In this document: positions 1 through 8,110 of the stretch, piece by piece
Position numbering within the stretch: the stretch's first letter is position 1
Layout of the letters: each line of letters begins with the position of its first letter
Origin: Dolichospermum planctonicum
GTDB taxonomy: Bacteria > Cyanobacteriota > Cyanobacteriia > Cyanobacteriales > Nostocaceae
Length of the DNA: 52,676 nucleotides
Direction: 5' to 3'
Assembly: GCF_005402965.1 (NCBI RefSeq)
Contig: NZ_BJCF01000032.1
Location: 1 to 52,676, forward strand
The notes under the pieces: generated by a model
Seen by the model: the letters and a program-made list of their open reading frames with translations, nothing else
Database searches by the model: none
Told to the model about the DNA's origin: nothing
Made by a program: the position numbers and the translations under genes

Positions 1-71
1 CGAATTGATATTTTTTCCTCAATATGGGCTGCAACTATTTTTTCTCGGAGATCCACTGAATATGCTTTCAT
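1..71 (-). CDS. IS630-family transposase, N-terminal fragment (runs off the window)
   Basis: Read from the ATG at 71 towards the window edge, the 23 codons begin MKAYSVDLREKIV. This is the typical start of the N-terminal helix-turn-helix of IS630/Tc1-type transposases, which bind the element ends and cut and paste DNA. The rest lies outside the window, so I cannot say whether it is intact. It is too short for certainty; an orphan HTH protein of the same family is the alternative. Confidence 0.55.
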   Translation of the reverse strand, partial: MKAYSVDLREKIVAAHIEEKISI

Positions 72-529
72 GACAGTATTATCTTTATTATTACTAACTG
101 TACCTCATAACTTCGGAAACTGCTGTATATAACAGCAGAAACATTACATAAAATTGAAAAAATTAAACTCAATCGCAAAAATCTTGCAGTTGCACGTTTT
201 ATAGATGTTGTAAGTTTAAGTGCGTAGAATTTGTTAGGAATGGGTTAATTGTCACAAATCAGGTGGTTATCGAGCGACTTGTACTGAGCTTGTCGAAGTA
301 AGTCGAGATAATATCCAGGATTAAAGGATTAACAGGATGGTAGTTTATAGATCGTTTAAATTATTCAAAAACAATCATTCAAAAACATCCTGAAAAATCC
401 CCAAGTTCCCACCAAAAATCATCCAATCACATCCTGAGACAAAATAAATTAAATCTTATATAACTATACGCTGTCGCTAACACACCCTACAAAAGAGGCA
501 CTGAGGACACGGAGGTAAGAGGTTCAAGT
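72..529. other. Intergenic region with dispersed repeat fragments
   Basis: No coding sequence seen. About 305-340 carries a degenerate form of a dispersed cyanobacterial repeat related to one near 22255-22285 on the other strand. Positions 497-515 are the reverse complement, with one mismatch, of the repeat at 30096-30114. The left end of the IS630-type element should lie just after position 71, but I could not fix its inverted repeat. Confidence 0.4.
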
Positions 530-2998
530 TTACATTATATTAATCGGATCTACATCAATTGTTAGACTAACCGAATTTGGACAAAGCGATCGCACTTCTA
601 TCCAGTCTGGTAGGTTTGGTAATGTGTCAGCGGCAAACTTAAGTAATATCTGCCAACGATAACGGTTGGCTACTCGTAATATGTTAGCTGGTGCAGGTCC
701 TAATATCTCAAATTCTGCTTTGTCTTGCAAAAATGTGGCGATAATTTGCGCTGTGTTTTGTACTTGAATGGGATCTAAACTGCTTAACCGCAATAAGATT
801 AATCTCCCATAAGGAGGATAATTAAGGGTTTGTCTTTGTTTTAATTCTTCTTCAGCAAAAGATTGATAATCATGTTTTTGCACTGCTGCAATGATAGGAT
901 GTTCTGGGGTGTAGGTTTGGATAATTACTCTACCTGGATCTTCTCCTCTTCCCGCTCTCCCCGCAACTTGGGTGAGGGTTTGAAATGTGCGCTCATTGGC
1001 GCGATAATCTGATAAATGCAATAGTCCGTCCGCAGCAACTACACCCACTAAGGTAACTTGAGGTAAGTCTAAGCCTTTGGTGAGCATTTGTGTTCCTACT
1101 AATAAATGGGCTTCACCATTAGCGAATTTCGTGAGGAGTTGACGGTGTGAACCTTTGGTACTAGTGGTATCACTGTCAAAACGAATTATTTTCAGGTGGG
1201 GAAATTGTTTGGTTAATTCCTGCGCTACCCTTTGAGTACCACTTCCGAAAAATTTTAAATAAGGGGAACTGCATTCGGGACAATGGGGAGGATGTAAGCG
1301 CCCATAATTACAATAATGACAACGTAATAATTCTGGCGCTCCCTCTTCTACATGATGATAAGCCAAGGATACATCACAGTGGGGACACTCTAACACATAT
1401 CCACAACTACGACAAGATACAAATGTACTATGTCCCCGCCGATGAATAAATAATATTCCCTGTTGTTGCTTTGCTTCTAATTGTTGTAAAGCATCTTGCA
1501 GCTTTCTACTAAAAATAGACCGGTTTCCCTCTTTCAATTCCTGACGCATATCTACGATTTCCACGGGGGGTAATGGCCGGGAGTGAATGCGTTCTGGTAA
1601 TGATAGATATTGTTGATTTCTGCTTACCCAACTTTCTAAAGAGGGAGTTGCTGAACCTAAAATCAATGTACAATGTTCTAATTCGGCTCGCCATTGGGCG
1701 ACGGTGCGAGCGTGATAGGTGGGAATGGGAGCATCTTGTTTAAAGCTGCTGTCGTGTTCTTCGTCCAGGATAATTAAGCCTAAGTTGGGTAAAGGTGCGA
1801 AAATGGCGCTGCGAGTCCCAATGATGATTTGTGGTTCTCCTGTGAGCATTTGTCTCCAGGTGTCGTAACGTTCACCGTCGGAAAGGGCGCTATGATAAAC
1901 GTGGACTTTGTTCCCAAATCTAGCGCGGAATCTGTCTGTGAGTTGGGGTGTGAGTCCAATTTCGGGAACTAAGACGAGGGCGGATTTTCCTTGTTCAAGT
2001 AGGGGTGATATGGCTTGTAAGTATACTTCCGTTTTGCCTGAACCTGTTATCCCGTGTAACAATACTTTACTAAATCCAGTTAAGGAAGTAATAGTTTCTA
2101 AGGCGTGATTTTGCGCTGGTGTTAAGGATTTCGCCCAATCTCCGGCTATTGCGGGTCCTGTTTCTCTACGTAATATTTCTTTTTCTTCAATTATTATATA
2201 ACCTTTATCTAATAAGGCTTTGAGTGTGGAAGTGCTGGTACTACAAAGTTGTAATAGCTCATTTTGCCACATTTCTCCCCCCTGTCGTCTTAAAACTTCG
2301 ACAATTTCTTTTTGACGGGGTGTTAAATCGTGATCATTATTATCTAATAATATGACAGCTTTTTGTAATTTCGGTTGGGTGAGTCGTGGCGGTTCTAAAT
2401 AGTTTTCTGCTAGTCCTAAACGAATTAATTCCCTAATTCCCCGATACGCGGCTTTAATTTTTTGCTGAATGTAGTGATAGCTATAGTCTGCTGTCGGGGT
2501 TTTGTTTAAGAGGGTGATTATTTGCTGGGCTGTAGGGCTTATGTAAACAGGAATATTTTCTTTACCCAAGGGAGTTAAGCGCAGACGACGTTGTGATTTT
2601 CCTAACAAGCCTGGTGGTAAAGCGACGCGAATGACTTGAATTAGGGGTGTGTAGTAATAAGATGCAACACGATTGAGTAGTGTCCAATAACCACTAGGAA
2701 AAAACCCTTCACTAACAACATCTTCTACTTCACGAATTTTCTCTGGTGGTAAGTCTGCGGGTGTTTGAGTTAATAAGCGAATAGCGACACCACCTACCTG
2801 TGTCCCACCGAAGGGAACACTTAAAATATCCCCTGGTTTGATTTGTAAATGTTCTGGTATTTTATAGGTAAATAAATCTGAACATCCTGGACAGTCTACA
2901 AGGACTTCAACCCATTGAGATAATGTTGTTTGAGACTGATATGATCCTCCAGGTTCAGCTACAGCGATAACAAATGATTTTGCATTAATAGTATACAT
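530..2998 (-). CDS. priA: Primosomal protein N' (PriA helicase)
   Basis: PriA restarts stalled replication forks as a 3'-to-5' superfamily 2 DNA helicase that reloads the replisome. The longest reading is 829 residues. Counted that way it shows an N-terminal DNA-binding part, Walker A GITGSGKT at 323-330, the DEEH box at 419-422, and a helicase zinc-binding insert with eight cysteines (536, 539, 545, 548, 567, 570, 580, 583). The C-terminal helicase motif QVAGRAGRGE follows. I place the start at the second in-frame ATG (2998); conserved family sequence only begins around QWVEVLVDCPG. Length and all motifs look intact. It stands alone, divergent from the sigma factor gene. Confidence 0.95.
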   Translation of the reverse strand: MYTINAKSFVIAVAEPGGSYQSQTTLSQWVEVLVDCPGCSDLFTYKIPEHLQIKPGDILSVPFGGTQVGGVAIRLLTQTPADLPPEKIREVEDVVSEGFFPSGYWTLLNRVASYYYTPLIQVIRVALPPGLLGKSQRRLRLTPLGKENIPVYISPTAQQIITLLNKTPTADYSYHYIQQKIKAAYRGIRELIRLGLAENYLEPPRLTQPKLQKAVILLDNNDHDLTPRQKEIVEVLRRQGGEMWQNELLQLCSTSTSTLKALLDKGYIIIEEKEILRRETGPAIAGDWAKSLTPAQNHALETITSLTGFSKVLLHGITGSGKTEVYLQAISPLLEQGKSALVLVPEIGLTPQLTDRFRARFGNKVHVYHSALSDGERYDTWRQMLTGEPQIIIGTRSAIFAPLPNLGLIILDEEHDSSFKQDAPIPTYHARTVAQWRAELEHCTLILGSATPSLESWVSRNQQYLSLPERIHSRPLPPVEIVDMRQELKEGNRSIFSRKLQDALQQLEAKQQQGILFIHRRGHSTFVSCRSCGYVLECPHCDVSLAYHHVEEGAPELLRCHYCNYGRLHPPHCPECSSPYLKFFGSGTQRVAQELTKQFPHLKIIRFDSDTTSTKGSHRQLLTKFANGEAHLLVGTQMLTKGLDLPQVTLVGVVAADGLLHLSDYRANERTFQTLTQVAGRAGRGEDPGRVIIQTYTPEHPIIAAVQKHDYQSFAEEELKQRQTLNYPPYGRLILLRLSSLDPIQVQNTAQIIATFLQDKAEFEILGPAPANILRVANRYRWQILLKFAADTLPNLPDWIEVRSLCPNSVSLTIDVDPINIM

Positions 2999-3074
2999 AA
3001 TTTCTGAATTTATAAACAAATATTTTGTTCATGCACTTGGCTCTTTTCGGGCTTGATTGATTATATCCCTTGGT

Positions 3075-3103
3075 TTGACTACAAGTAAATAGTATTTTAC
3101 AAT
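3075..3103 (+). promoter_or_regulatory. Putative sigma70-type promoter
   Basis: TTGACT at 3075-3080 and TACAAT at 3098-3103 with a 17-bp spacer, close to the consensus. It reads towards the sigma factor gene about 950 bp away, so it would give a long leader or a separate transcript. Only the motif supports it. Confidence 0.4.
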
Positions 3104-3837
3104 ACTTAAATTATTGATAATACTTGATAATCTTTAACTTATGTAGTTTACTAGACCAATTATTTGGTAGCATACCTGCAACAGGTATTTGATGTCAAGT
3201 ATGCAAATAAAGTTATCTACATTAGCTTAGTAACAATTAAGTGTAAGTTGATAATTCTTTTTAAAACCTATCGCTAGATATAGGATTAGATGATAATAAA
3301 TAGGTAATAGATAAGAGGTAATTAGCTAATTAAACAGTTTAATTTCTTGATAGTCTAGAAAATAGTTAGTAACTGATAAATTCTCTTATTAATTAACCAG
3401 AGATGAATTTACCAAATCAGGTATAGGGTTTTTCCATCTGTTGATAGATATTAAATTTTTTTTCGAGATGAGATGCTTTTAGATAGTAAATATTGTCCGG
3501 ATTTTAAGTTGCCATTTTTGTATTTTGGATCATTTAGTAAATATTCGTAGAGAGAAATAACTCTAGTACCAAAATGGCGATTTATTCAATTACCCTCTTC
3601 ACTGAAACCGGAAAAAAATGTAAACTTTGCCAAAAAGCCACGAAAATTTAATATATATGATTTCTTCTTGATTTATGAGCTTTACGCAGAGGATATCTAC
3701 AGGCAACAACCAACAAAATTTTTCACAAATCATTTAGGATGGGTATAGGATCTGATTAATTTACATCCTCGATATTTGTTAAAGTTATAATCAAGGGGGG
3801 GCTAACATATTTAATAATTGAGACAAGAAAGGAGTAT

Positions 3838-3882
3838 ATGTCTATTGGTATTCACAAAATAGATATTTCTTATGAATGCTAA
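3838..3882 (+). CDS. Possible 14-codon leader ORF
   Basis: ATG at 3838 sits behind a strong Shine-Dalgarno (AAAGGAG at 3828-3834). The peptide is MSIGIHKIDISYEC and its stop overlaps the next mini-ORF. It lies about 170 bp before the sigma factor start. A translated leader peptide is possible; chance is the alternative. Confidence 0.25.
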   Translation: MSIGIHKIDISYEC

Positions 3883-3940
3883 AGCCATTAATGATTATAC
3901 GTTGTATCGAGCCACAGATAAAATCATGGACAAATACTGA
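3872..3940 (+). CDS. Possible 22-codon leader ORF overlapping the previous one
   Basis: ATG at 3872 lies inside the previous mini-ORF, whose stop is at 3880-3882. This arrangement would allow translational coupling. The product has 22 residues and starts MNAKAINDYTLYR. No family is recognised. It ends 112 bp before the sigma factor start. Confidence 0.2.
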   Translation: MNAKAINDYTLYRATDKIMDKY

Positions 3941-4052
3941 TTTGCATTCCTAATCTGGAATGATCAAAAAGAGATCATTTTGCTAGTGATAAGGTGTATT
4001 TTGTCCTAAGGGGAAAACTATCAAGCCTGAAAGAGGTCATTGTCATAAAATT

Positions 4053-5222
4053 ATGTACCAAACTAAGCAACAATCCCTAAAGGAAACTATGAATCTTGCT
4101 GAATTGGGAACAATGGAAATATTGGAGAATATTACCGATCATGAAGAACCATCACTGGAGAGTTTAGAGCAAGTAGTATATGAAGATACCTCAATTGTCG
4201 AAAACTTGGAATTAGAAGAACGCAATGGTGATGACATGGCCGCGGCCCGTCCTTCGGGATATAATAAAACCGAAAATGATGATGCTGTAGGCGCATTTTT
4301 TAAGGAAATGGCGCGTTATCCACTACTTAAACCTGATGAGGAAGTGGAATTGGCGCGACGGGTGAGATTTTTAGAAGAAGTTAAAGAATTACAAGCCGCT
4401 TTAGAATTAGAATCAGGAGCGCAGCCCAGTAAAGGTGAATTAGCTTCCCAGCTAGAAATGACGGAAAAACAACTGGAAAGCCGCCTGTATCAGGGGAGAG
4501 TGGCTAAACGGAAAATGATTCGTTCTAATCTGAGGTTAGTAGTATCTATTGCGAAACGATATCTAAATCGTGGTGTCCCTTTTCTAGATTTAATTCAGGA
4601 GGGAGCAATGGGTTTAAACCGCGCTGCGGAAAAATTTGACCCGGATAAAGGATATAAGTTTTCTACGTATGCTTATTGGTGGATTAGACAAGCGATTACA
4701 AGAGCGATCGCAAATGATGCCAGAACTATTCGCTTACCAATCCATATTGTTGAAAAACTTAACAAACTTAAAAAAGCACAACGGGAACTGAAACAAAAGC
4801 TCTCTCGTAACCCAACGGAGTCGGAAATGGCCGAAGCTTTGGAAATTACGGTTCACCAACTGCGTCAACTTCAGCAACTACGACGACAGGCGCTTTCCCT
4901 TAACCACCGTGTTGGTAAAGAAGAAGACACTGAGTTAATGGATTTGCTGGAAGATGAAGACAACCAGTCTCCCGAAGCAAAAATGAACGAAAACATGATG
5001 CGTCAGGAGATTTGGGAAGTTTTAGGGGACGTACTCACCCCCAGGGAAAAAGATGTCATTTCCCTGCGCTATGGACTCACCAGCAGCGAACCCTGTACCT
5101 TAGAAGAGGTGGGTAATATGTTTAATCTTTCCCGTGAACGAGTCCGTCAAATCCAAAGTAAGGCCATGCGAAAGTTACGCCGTCCCCACATAGCCAAGCG
5201 TTTAAAAGGATGGTTGGTATAA
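4053..5222 (+). CDS. sigC: Group 2 RNA polymerase sigma factor (SigC-like)
   Basis: A 389-residue sigma70-family factor that directs RNA polymerase to promoter subsets. Region 1.2 (DDAVGAFFKEMARYPLL) begins near residue 76. Region 2 (DLIQEGAMGL, then FSTYAYWWIRQAI) lies near 185-222, region 3 follows, and region 4.2 ends in a helix-turn-helix (TLEEVGNMFNLSRERVRQI) near 350-370. It lacks the long N-terminal region 1.1 of a primary sigma factor and keeps both promoter-contact regions, so it is group 2. The region 1.2 wording resembles cyanobacterial SigC, which is induced during heterocyst development in Anabaena; the exact paralogue is inferred. The ATG at 4089 has the better Shine-Dalgarno (AAGGA, 5-nt spacing) and may be the true start. 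Confidence 0.85.
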   Translation: MYQTKQQSLKETMNLAELGTMEILENITDHEEPSLESLEQVVYEDTSIVENLELEERNGDDMAAARPSGYNKTENDDAVGAFFKEMARYPLLKPDEEVELARRVRFLEEVKELQAALELESGAQPSKGELASQLEMTEKQLESRLYQGRVAKRKMIRSNLRLVVSIAKRYLNRGVPFLDLIQEGAMGLNRAAEKFDPDKGYKFSTYAYWWIRQAITRAIANDARTIRLPIHIVEKLNKLKKAQRELKQKLSRNPTESEMAEALEITVHQLRQLQQLRRQALSLNHRVGKEEDTELMDLLEDEDNQSPEAKMNENMMRQEIWEVLGDVLTPREKDVISLRYGLTSSEPCTLEEVGNMFNLSRERVRQIQSKAMRKLRRPHIAKRLKGWLV

Positions 5223-5236
5223 GTTATTAGTCATTA

Positions 5237-5265
5237 GTCAGTGGTCAGTGGTCAGTGGTCAGTGG
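5237..5265. repeat. Heptameric tandem repeat (GTCAGTG x4)
   Basis: Four perfect 7-bp units between the sigma factor and the acetyltransferase gene. A second 7-bp pattern (GACTAGA type) follows at about 5307-5338. Such heptamer arrays are typical intergenic repeats of heterocystous cyanobacteria. Confidence 0.85.
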
Positions 5266-5332
5266 TTAAAAAAATTTGTCCATTTGGATATAAACTACGA
5301 ACTGTGGACTAGAGACTAGAGACTACAGACTA

Positions 5333-5827
5333 ATGACTGCTAATACTAATTTAATTGTTCGATTTGCTCAAGTTAGTGATGTAAAAACGCTTTTTAAATT
5401 AATTCAAGGACTTGCAGAATATGAAAAACTATCTCATGCTGTAATTGGTAATGCAGAAGCACTTAAAGATCACTTATTTGGTTCACCAAAATATGTAGAT
5501 GCGATTATAGCCGAAATTGACGGTCAGGCTGTAGGTTTTGCCATATTTTTTCATAATTATTCAACCTTTCTGACTAAGCCAGGCATTTACTTAGAAGATA
5601 TCTTTGTTTCCCCAGAATATCGCCGCCAAGGCATTGGTAAAGCACTTTTAACCAAAGTAGCCCAAATAGCTGTAGAAAGGGATTGTGGGCGTTTAGAATG
5701 GAGTGTTTTAGATTGGAATGTATCAGCCCAAGAATTTTACCGCAATATGGGAGCAGATATTTTAGAAGATTGGCGGATTTGTCGAGTGACAGAAACAGGT
5801 CTGACCCAATTAGCAAATCAAAAATAA
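5333..5827 (+). CDS. GNAT-family N-acetyltransferase
   Basis: A 164-residue GCN5-related acetyltransferase, which moves acetyl from acetyl-CoA to an amine. The acetyl-CoA-binding motif A is clear: IFVSPEYRRQGIGKALL, with RRQGIGKA at 97-104. The N-terminal wording (AQVSDVKTLFKLIQGLAEYEKL) and the C-terminal FYRNMGA segment resemble the spermidine/diamine or thialysine acetyltransferase branch. The substrate is an inference. The ATG directly follows the heptamer repeat and has no clear Shine-Dalgarno. Its position just after the sigma factor on the same strand may be incidental. Confidence 0.85.
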   Translation: MTANTNLIVRFAQVSDVKTLFKLIQGLAEYEKLSHAVIGNAEALKDHLFGSPKYVDAIIAEIDGQAVGFAIFFHNYSTFLTKPGIYLEDIFVSPEYRRQGIGKALLTKVAQIAVERDCGRLEWSVLDWNVSAQEFYRNMGADILEDWRICRVTETGLTQLANQK

Positions 5828-6032
5828 ACAGATTCTTTTAGCCAGTCTTCAATTTCCATTTACATAATTTTACATTTTGCCAAAACCCTGAAAATATCAA
5901 CCAATTAATCTCCAATTCTCAATTATTAGAGCCAAGTTCGACAGTCTGTCGTTTGACTAATGCAACGAAATCCAATGAGAATTATAGAGGATATTGGCAC
6001 TGACTCAGACATTATTGTAGAGAGAACACCTG

Positions 6033-6371
6033 ATGAAAAAGATTATCTCCGTATTACTATTAAGCGTAACTATCTTCACATTTGCCTTTAGTAGTCCCGC
6101 TTTAGCGGCAGATGCAGCCAGGGGAGCAGCAGTATTTAGTGCTAATTGTGCTTCTTGTCACGCTGGTGGTAGAAATTTAGTTAATGCTGCTAAAACCTTG
6201 AAAAAGGGCGCTTTGGAAAAGTACGGTATGTACTCTGCTGAAGCAATTATTGCCCAGGTTACTAATGGTAAAGGAGCTATGCCAGCTTTTGGCAAAAAGT
6301 TAAAAGAAGATCAAATAGAAGATGTAGCTGCTTATGTACTAGAACAGGCTGATAAAGACTGGAAAAAGTAA
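6033..6371 (+). CDS. petJ: Cytochrome c6 precursor
   Basis: A soluble lumenal haem protein that carries electrons from cytochrome b6f to photosystem I or to cytochrome oxidase and can replace plastocyanin. The 112-residue precursor has a Sec signal peptide ending in ALA before ADAARG. The haem site CASCH is at residues 39-43 and the axial Met (MPAF) at 83. A mature length near 86 residues fits the family exactly. It stands alone, with a hairpin 31 bp downstream. Copper-dependent control is known for the family; no operator was recognised here. Confidence 0.95.
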   Translation: MKKIISVLLLSVTIFTFAFSSPALAADAARGAAVFSANCASCHAGGRNLVNAAKTLKKGALEKYGMYSAEAIIAQVTNGKGAMPAFGKKLKEDQIEDVAAYVLEQADKDWKK

Positions 6372-6402
6372 GTTTACATCGGATTTGATGGCTTAACAAT
6401 AT

Positions 6403-6421
6403 GCGGGACTTTTTGTCCCGC
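6403..6421 (+). terminator. Hairpin downstream of petJ
   Basis: Perfect 7-bp inverted repeat GCGGGAC / GTCCCGC with a T5 loop, shortly after the petJ stop. The downstream side is not a pure T run, so it may act as a transcript-end stabiliser rather than a strict intrinsic terminator. Confidence 0.5.
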
Positions 6422-6598
6422 TAAATATTTATACTGAATTGAACTTAATTTAGTATATTCTTTGTTTTCAAAGTATACATCGATTATCAATCGCAACTAC
6501 ACAAACAAAGTTTACCTGTATGGACTAGTAATCATATTGATTTCATTTTTGACTCTATTCTCAATCAAATAAATAATTATCAAAATTAGTAATAAAAT

Positions 6599-7879
6599 AT
6601 GGGGTTATCAGGTTTTATCATAGAACAGCGCGAAAAAGAAGCTGAAGCATTGAAAACTTTTCTTTTCTATAGTCTCATTGTTTCAGTAGCATTGCATATT
6701 GGGGTACTAGCTTTAAGTATTAATAAGTTTTTTCACAGAGTCAGGGAAATTAGAGAAGAACCAATTGAACTGACAATTTTGGAAACCATACCCCAAAAAG
6801 TTGTTCAACCAGCAACAGAAATAAAATCTCCAGTCAAGATCAATTCTGGTAGTAGCGGTGGTGGAAATAACAGCGAAGAAATTTCCATACCAATAGAAAA
6901 AGGTAGTAGTCTAATCAATTCATTTGTACCACCTATAGCTAAACAGTACCAACCAAAAATCACCAATCACTTTATCACTAAACCATCCCAAACAGTTACC
7001 AATTTTGAACCCAGAATAATAGCAAAACTACCAAAAAGTAACCCAATTAAAAACAGGAATTTTCAACCTGAGACCATAGAAAACCCTGTAAAAATAGACC
7101 CAATTGAAAACACGAATTTTCAACCTGAGACTATAGAAAACCCTGTAAAAATAGACCCAATTGAAAACACGAATTTTCAACCTGAGACCATATTGAAATT
7201 ACCAAAAATCAATCCAATACAGAAATTAGATCAAAACTCAAATAACTTCCCGTCTACTCAACCCCAAGCAGATACAAAACCAATAGATATCCCACCATTA
7301 AATTCAGAAACTCCAACCAATATTAGTCCCTACAATATCCCCTCAACAAACCCCACCGTTTTCACACAGTTACCCCAGAATGGGAATAGTACGGGTAATG
7401 GTACGGGTAATGGTGCTGGTAATGGTACGGGTAATGGTGCTGGTAATGGTACGGGTAATGGTGCTGGTAATGGTACGGGTAATGGTGCTGGTAATGGTGC
7501 TGAAGCAGAAAGTAACCCAATAGCTACCCCACCAAAACCCACGATAGAAAATAGTTCTAAGTTAAATCGTGCAGCAGAATGTATTTTGTGTCAAATTAAG
7601 TACCCAGATAGAGCCAGGAGGCGTGGTGCAGAAGGTACTCCATTAATTGCTATTGATACAGATGACAATGGTACTGTTACGCAGGTGCGGTTAATTCGTT
7701 CCAGTGGTGATAGCGAACTAGACGAAGCAGCCGAAAAATATGCACAAGACTGGAAGTTAACACCTAAAGAGGGAGGAAGAAAAGGAGTGACAACGGATGT
7801 TAATTTTGTCATGAAAGGATCGCAACTTTACCGTAAACGTCAAGAACGTCAAAGAGAAAAACCTAGCGTGGGTAACTAG
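6599..7879 (+). CDS. tonB: TonB energy-transducing protein
   Basis: TonB spans the periplasm and passes inner-membrane proton-motive energy to outer-membrane receptors. The 426-residue protein has a short cytoplasmic start, one membrane anchor at about 20-41 with the His-containing SVALHIGV stretch, and a long Pro/Asn-rich linker. The linker holds 19-residue repeats ([19 protein letters not shown], partly three times) and a Gly-Asn-Gly-Thr/Ala tract. The C-terminal TonB domain covers roughly 320-410 ([24 protein letters not shown]). It lies directly upstream of a TonB-dependent receptor. The start fits cyanobacterial homologues from memory although no Shine-Dalgarno is visible. No exbB or exbD is in the window. 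Confidence 0.9.
   Translation: MGLSGFIIEQREKEAEALKTFLFYSLIVSVALHIGVLALSINKFFHRVREIREEPIELTILETIPQKVVQPATEIKSPVKINSGSSGGGNNSEEISIPIEKGSSLINSFVPPIAKQYQPKITNHFITKPSQTVTNFEPRIIAKLPKSNPIKNRNFQPETIENPVKIDPIENTNFQPETIENPVKIDPIENTNFQPETILKLPKINPIQKLDQNSNNFPSTQPQADTKPIDIPPLNSETPTNISPYNIPSTNPTVFTQLPQNGNSTGNGTGNGAGNGTGNGAGNGTGNGAGNGTGNGAGNGAEAESNPIATPPKPTIENSSKLNRAAECILCQIKYPDRARRRGAEGTPLIAIDTDDNGTVTQVRLIRSSGDSELDEAAEKYAQDWKLTPKEGGRKGVTTDVNFVMKGSQLYRKRQERQREKPSVGN
7054..7200 (+). repeat. 57-bp in-frame direct repeats in tonB
   Basis: Between two and three nearly identical 57-bp units, each encoding 19 residues of the periplasmic linker. Only a base or two differ between units, which suggests recent duplication. 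Confidence 0.85.
7384..7502 (+). repeat. 12-bp minisatellite encoding Gly-Asn-Gly repeats in tonB
   Basis: About ten units of GGTAATGGTACG or GGTAATGGTGCT encode GNGT/GNGA in the linker. Units alternate regularly in pairs, giving a 24-bp higher-order period. It is in frame and prone to slippage, so linker length may vary between strains. Confidence 0.9.
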
Positions 7880-7951
7880 AAGTCCCGGCCACAAAAGCAA
7901 GCCGACACTTCGATAATTTCAGTTACCACCTGTGTGCTGTAATTTTCTATT

Positions 7952-7998
7952 AGTCCGCGTAGGCGGACTTGGTTTGTGTAGCAGTGACTTCTAGTCAC
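7952..7998. repeat. Dispersed double-hairpin repeat
   Basis: Two adjacent inverted repeats: AGTCCGC / GCGGACT at 7952-7969 and GTGACT / AGTCAC at 7984-7998. The text around them matches, from memory, an interspersed repeat common between genes of Nostoc and Anabaena. It may end the tonB transcript. Confidence 0.6.
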
Positions 7999-8110
7999 CT
8001 TCTTATTTGCTAGATTAATTCAACTATGACAGCTTGTCTTTTGACACTGTTGCTATTAATAGGGAAAATTCCAATTAGTGATTGTTATTACCGGGTGTGA
8101 GTCGAGAAAT

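Larger units (their letters stand above)
2999..4052. other. Long leader region upstream of the sigma factor
   Basis: About 1 kb without a normal gene. It holds a good sigma70-type promoter at 3075-3103 and two overlapping mini-ORFs at 3838-3940, described separately. A G7 run lies at 3795-3801. No tRNA or known riboswitch was recognised. The length suggests a long 5' leader or several promoters for the sigma factor. Confidence 0.5.

Noticed and set aside
6540-6600. Fur box upstream of tonB
   Set aside because: AT-rich AATAATTATCAAAATTA gives only a loose match to the Fur consensus; not better than chance in this composition.
7330-7542. Minus-strand proline-rich ORF
   Set aside because: It is the complement of the tonB minisatellite; its repeats only mirror the Gly-Asn coding repeat.
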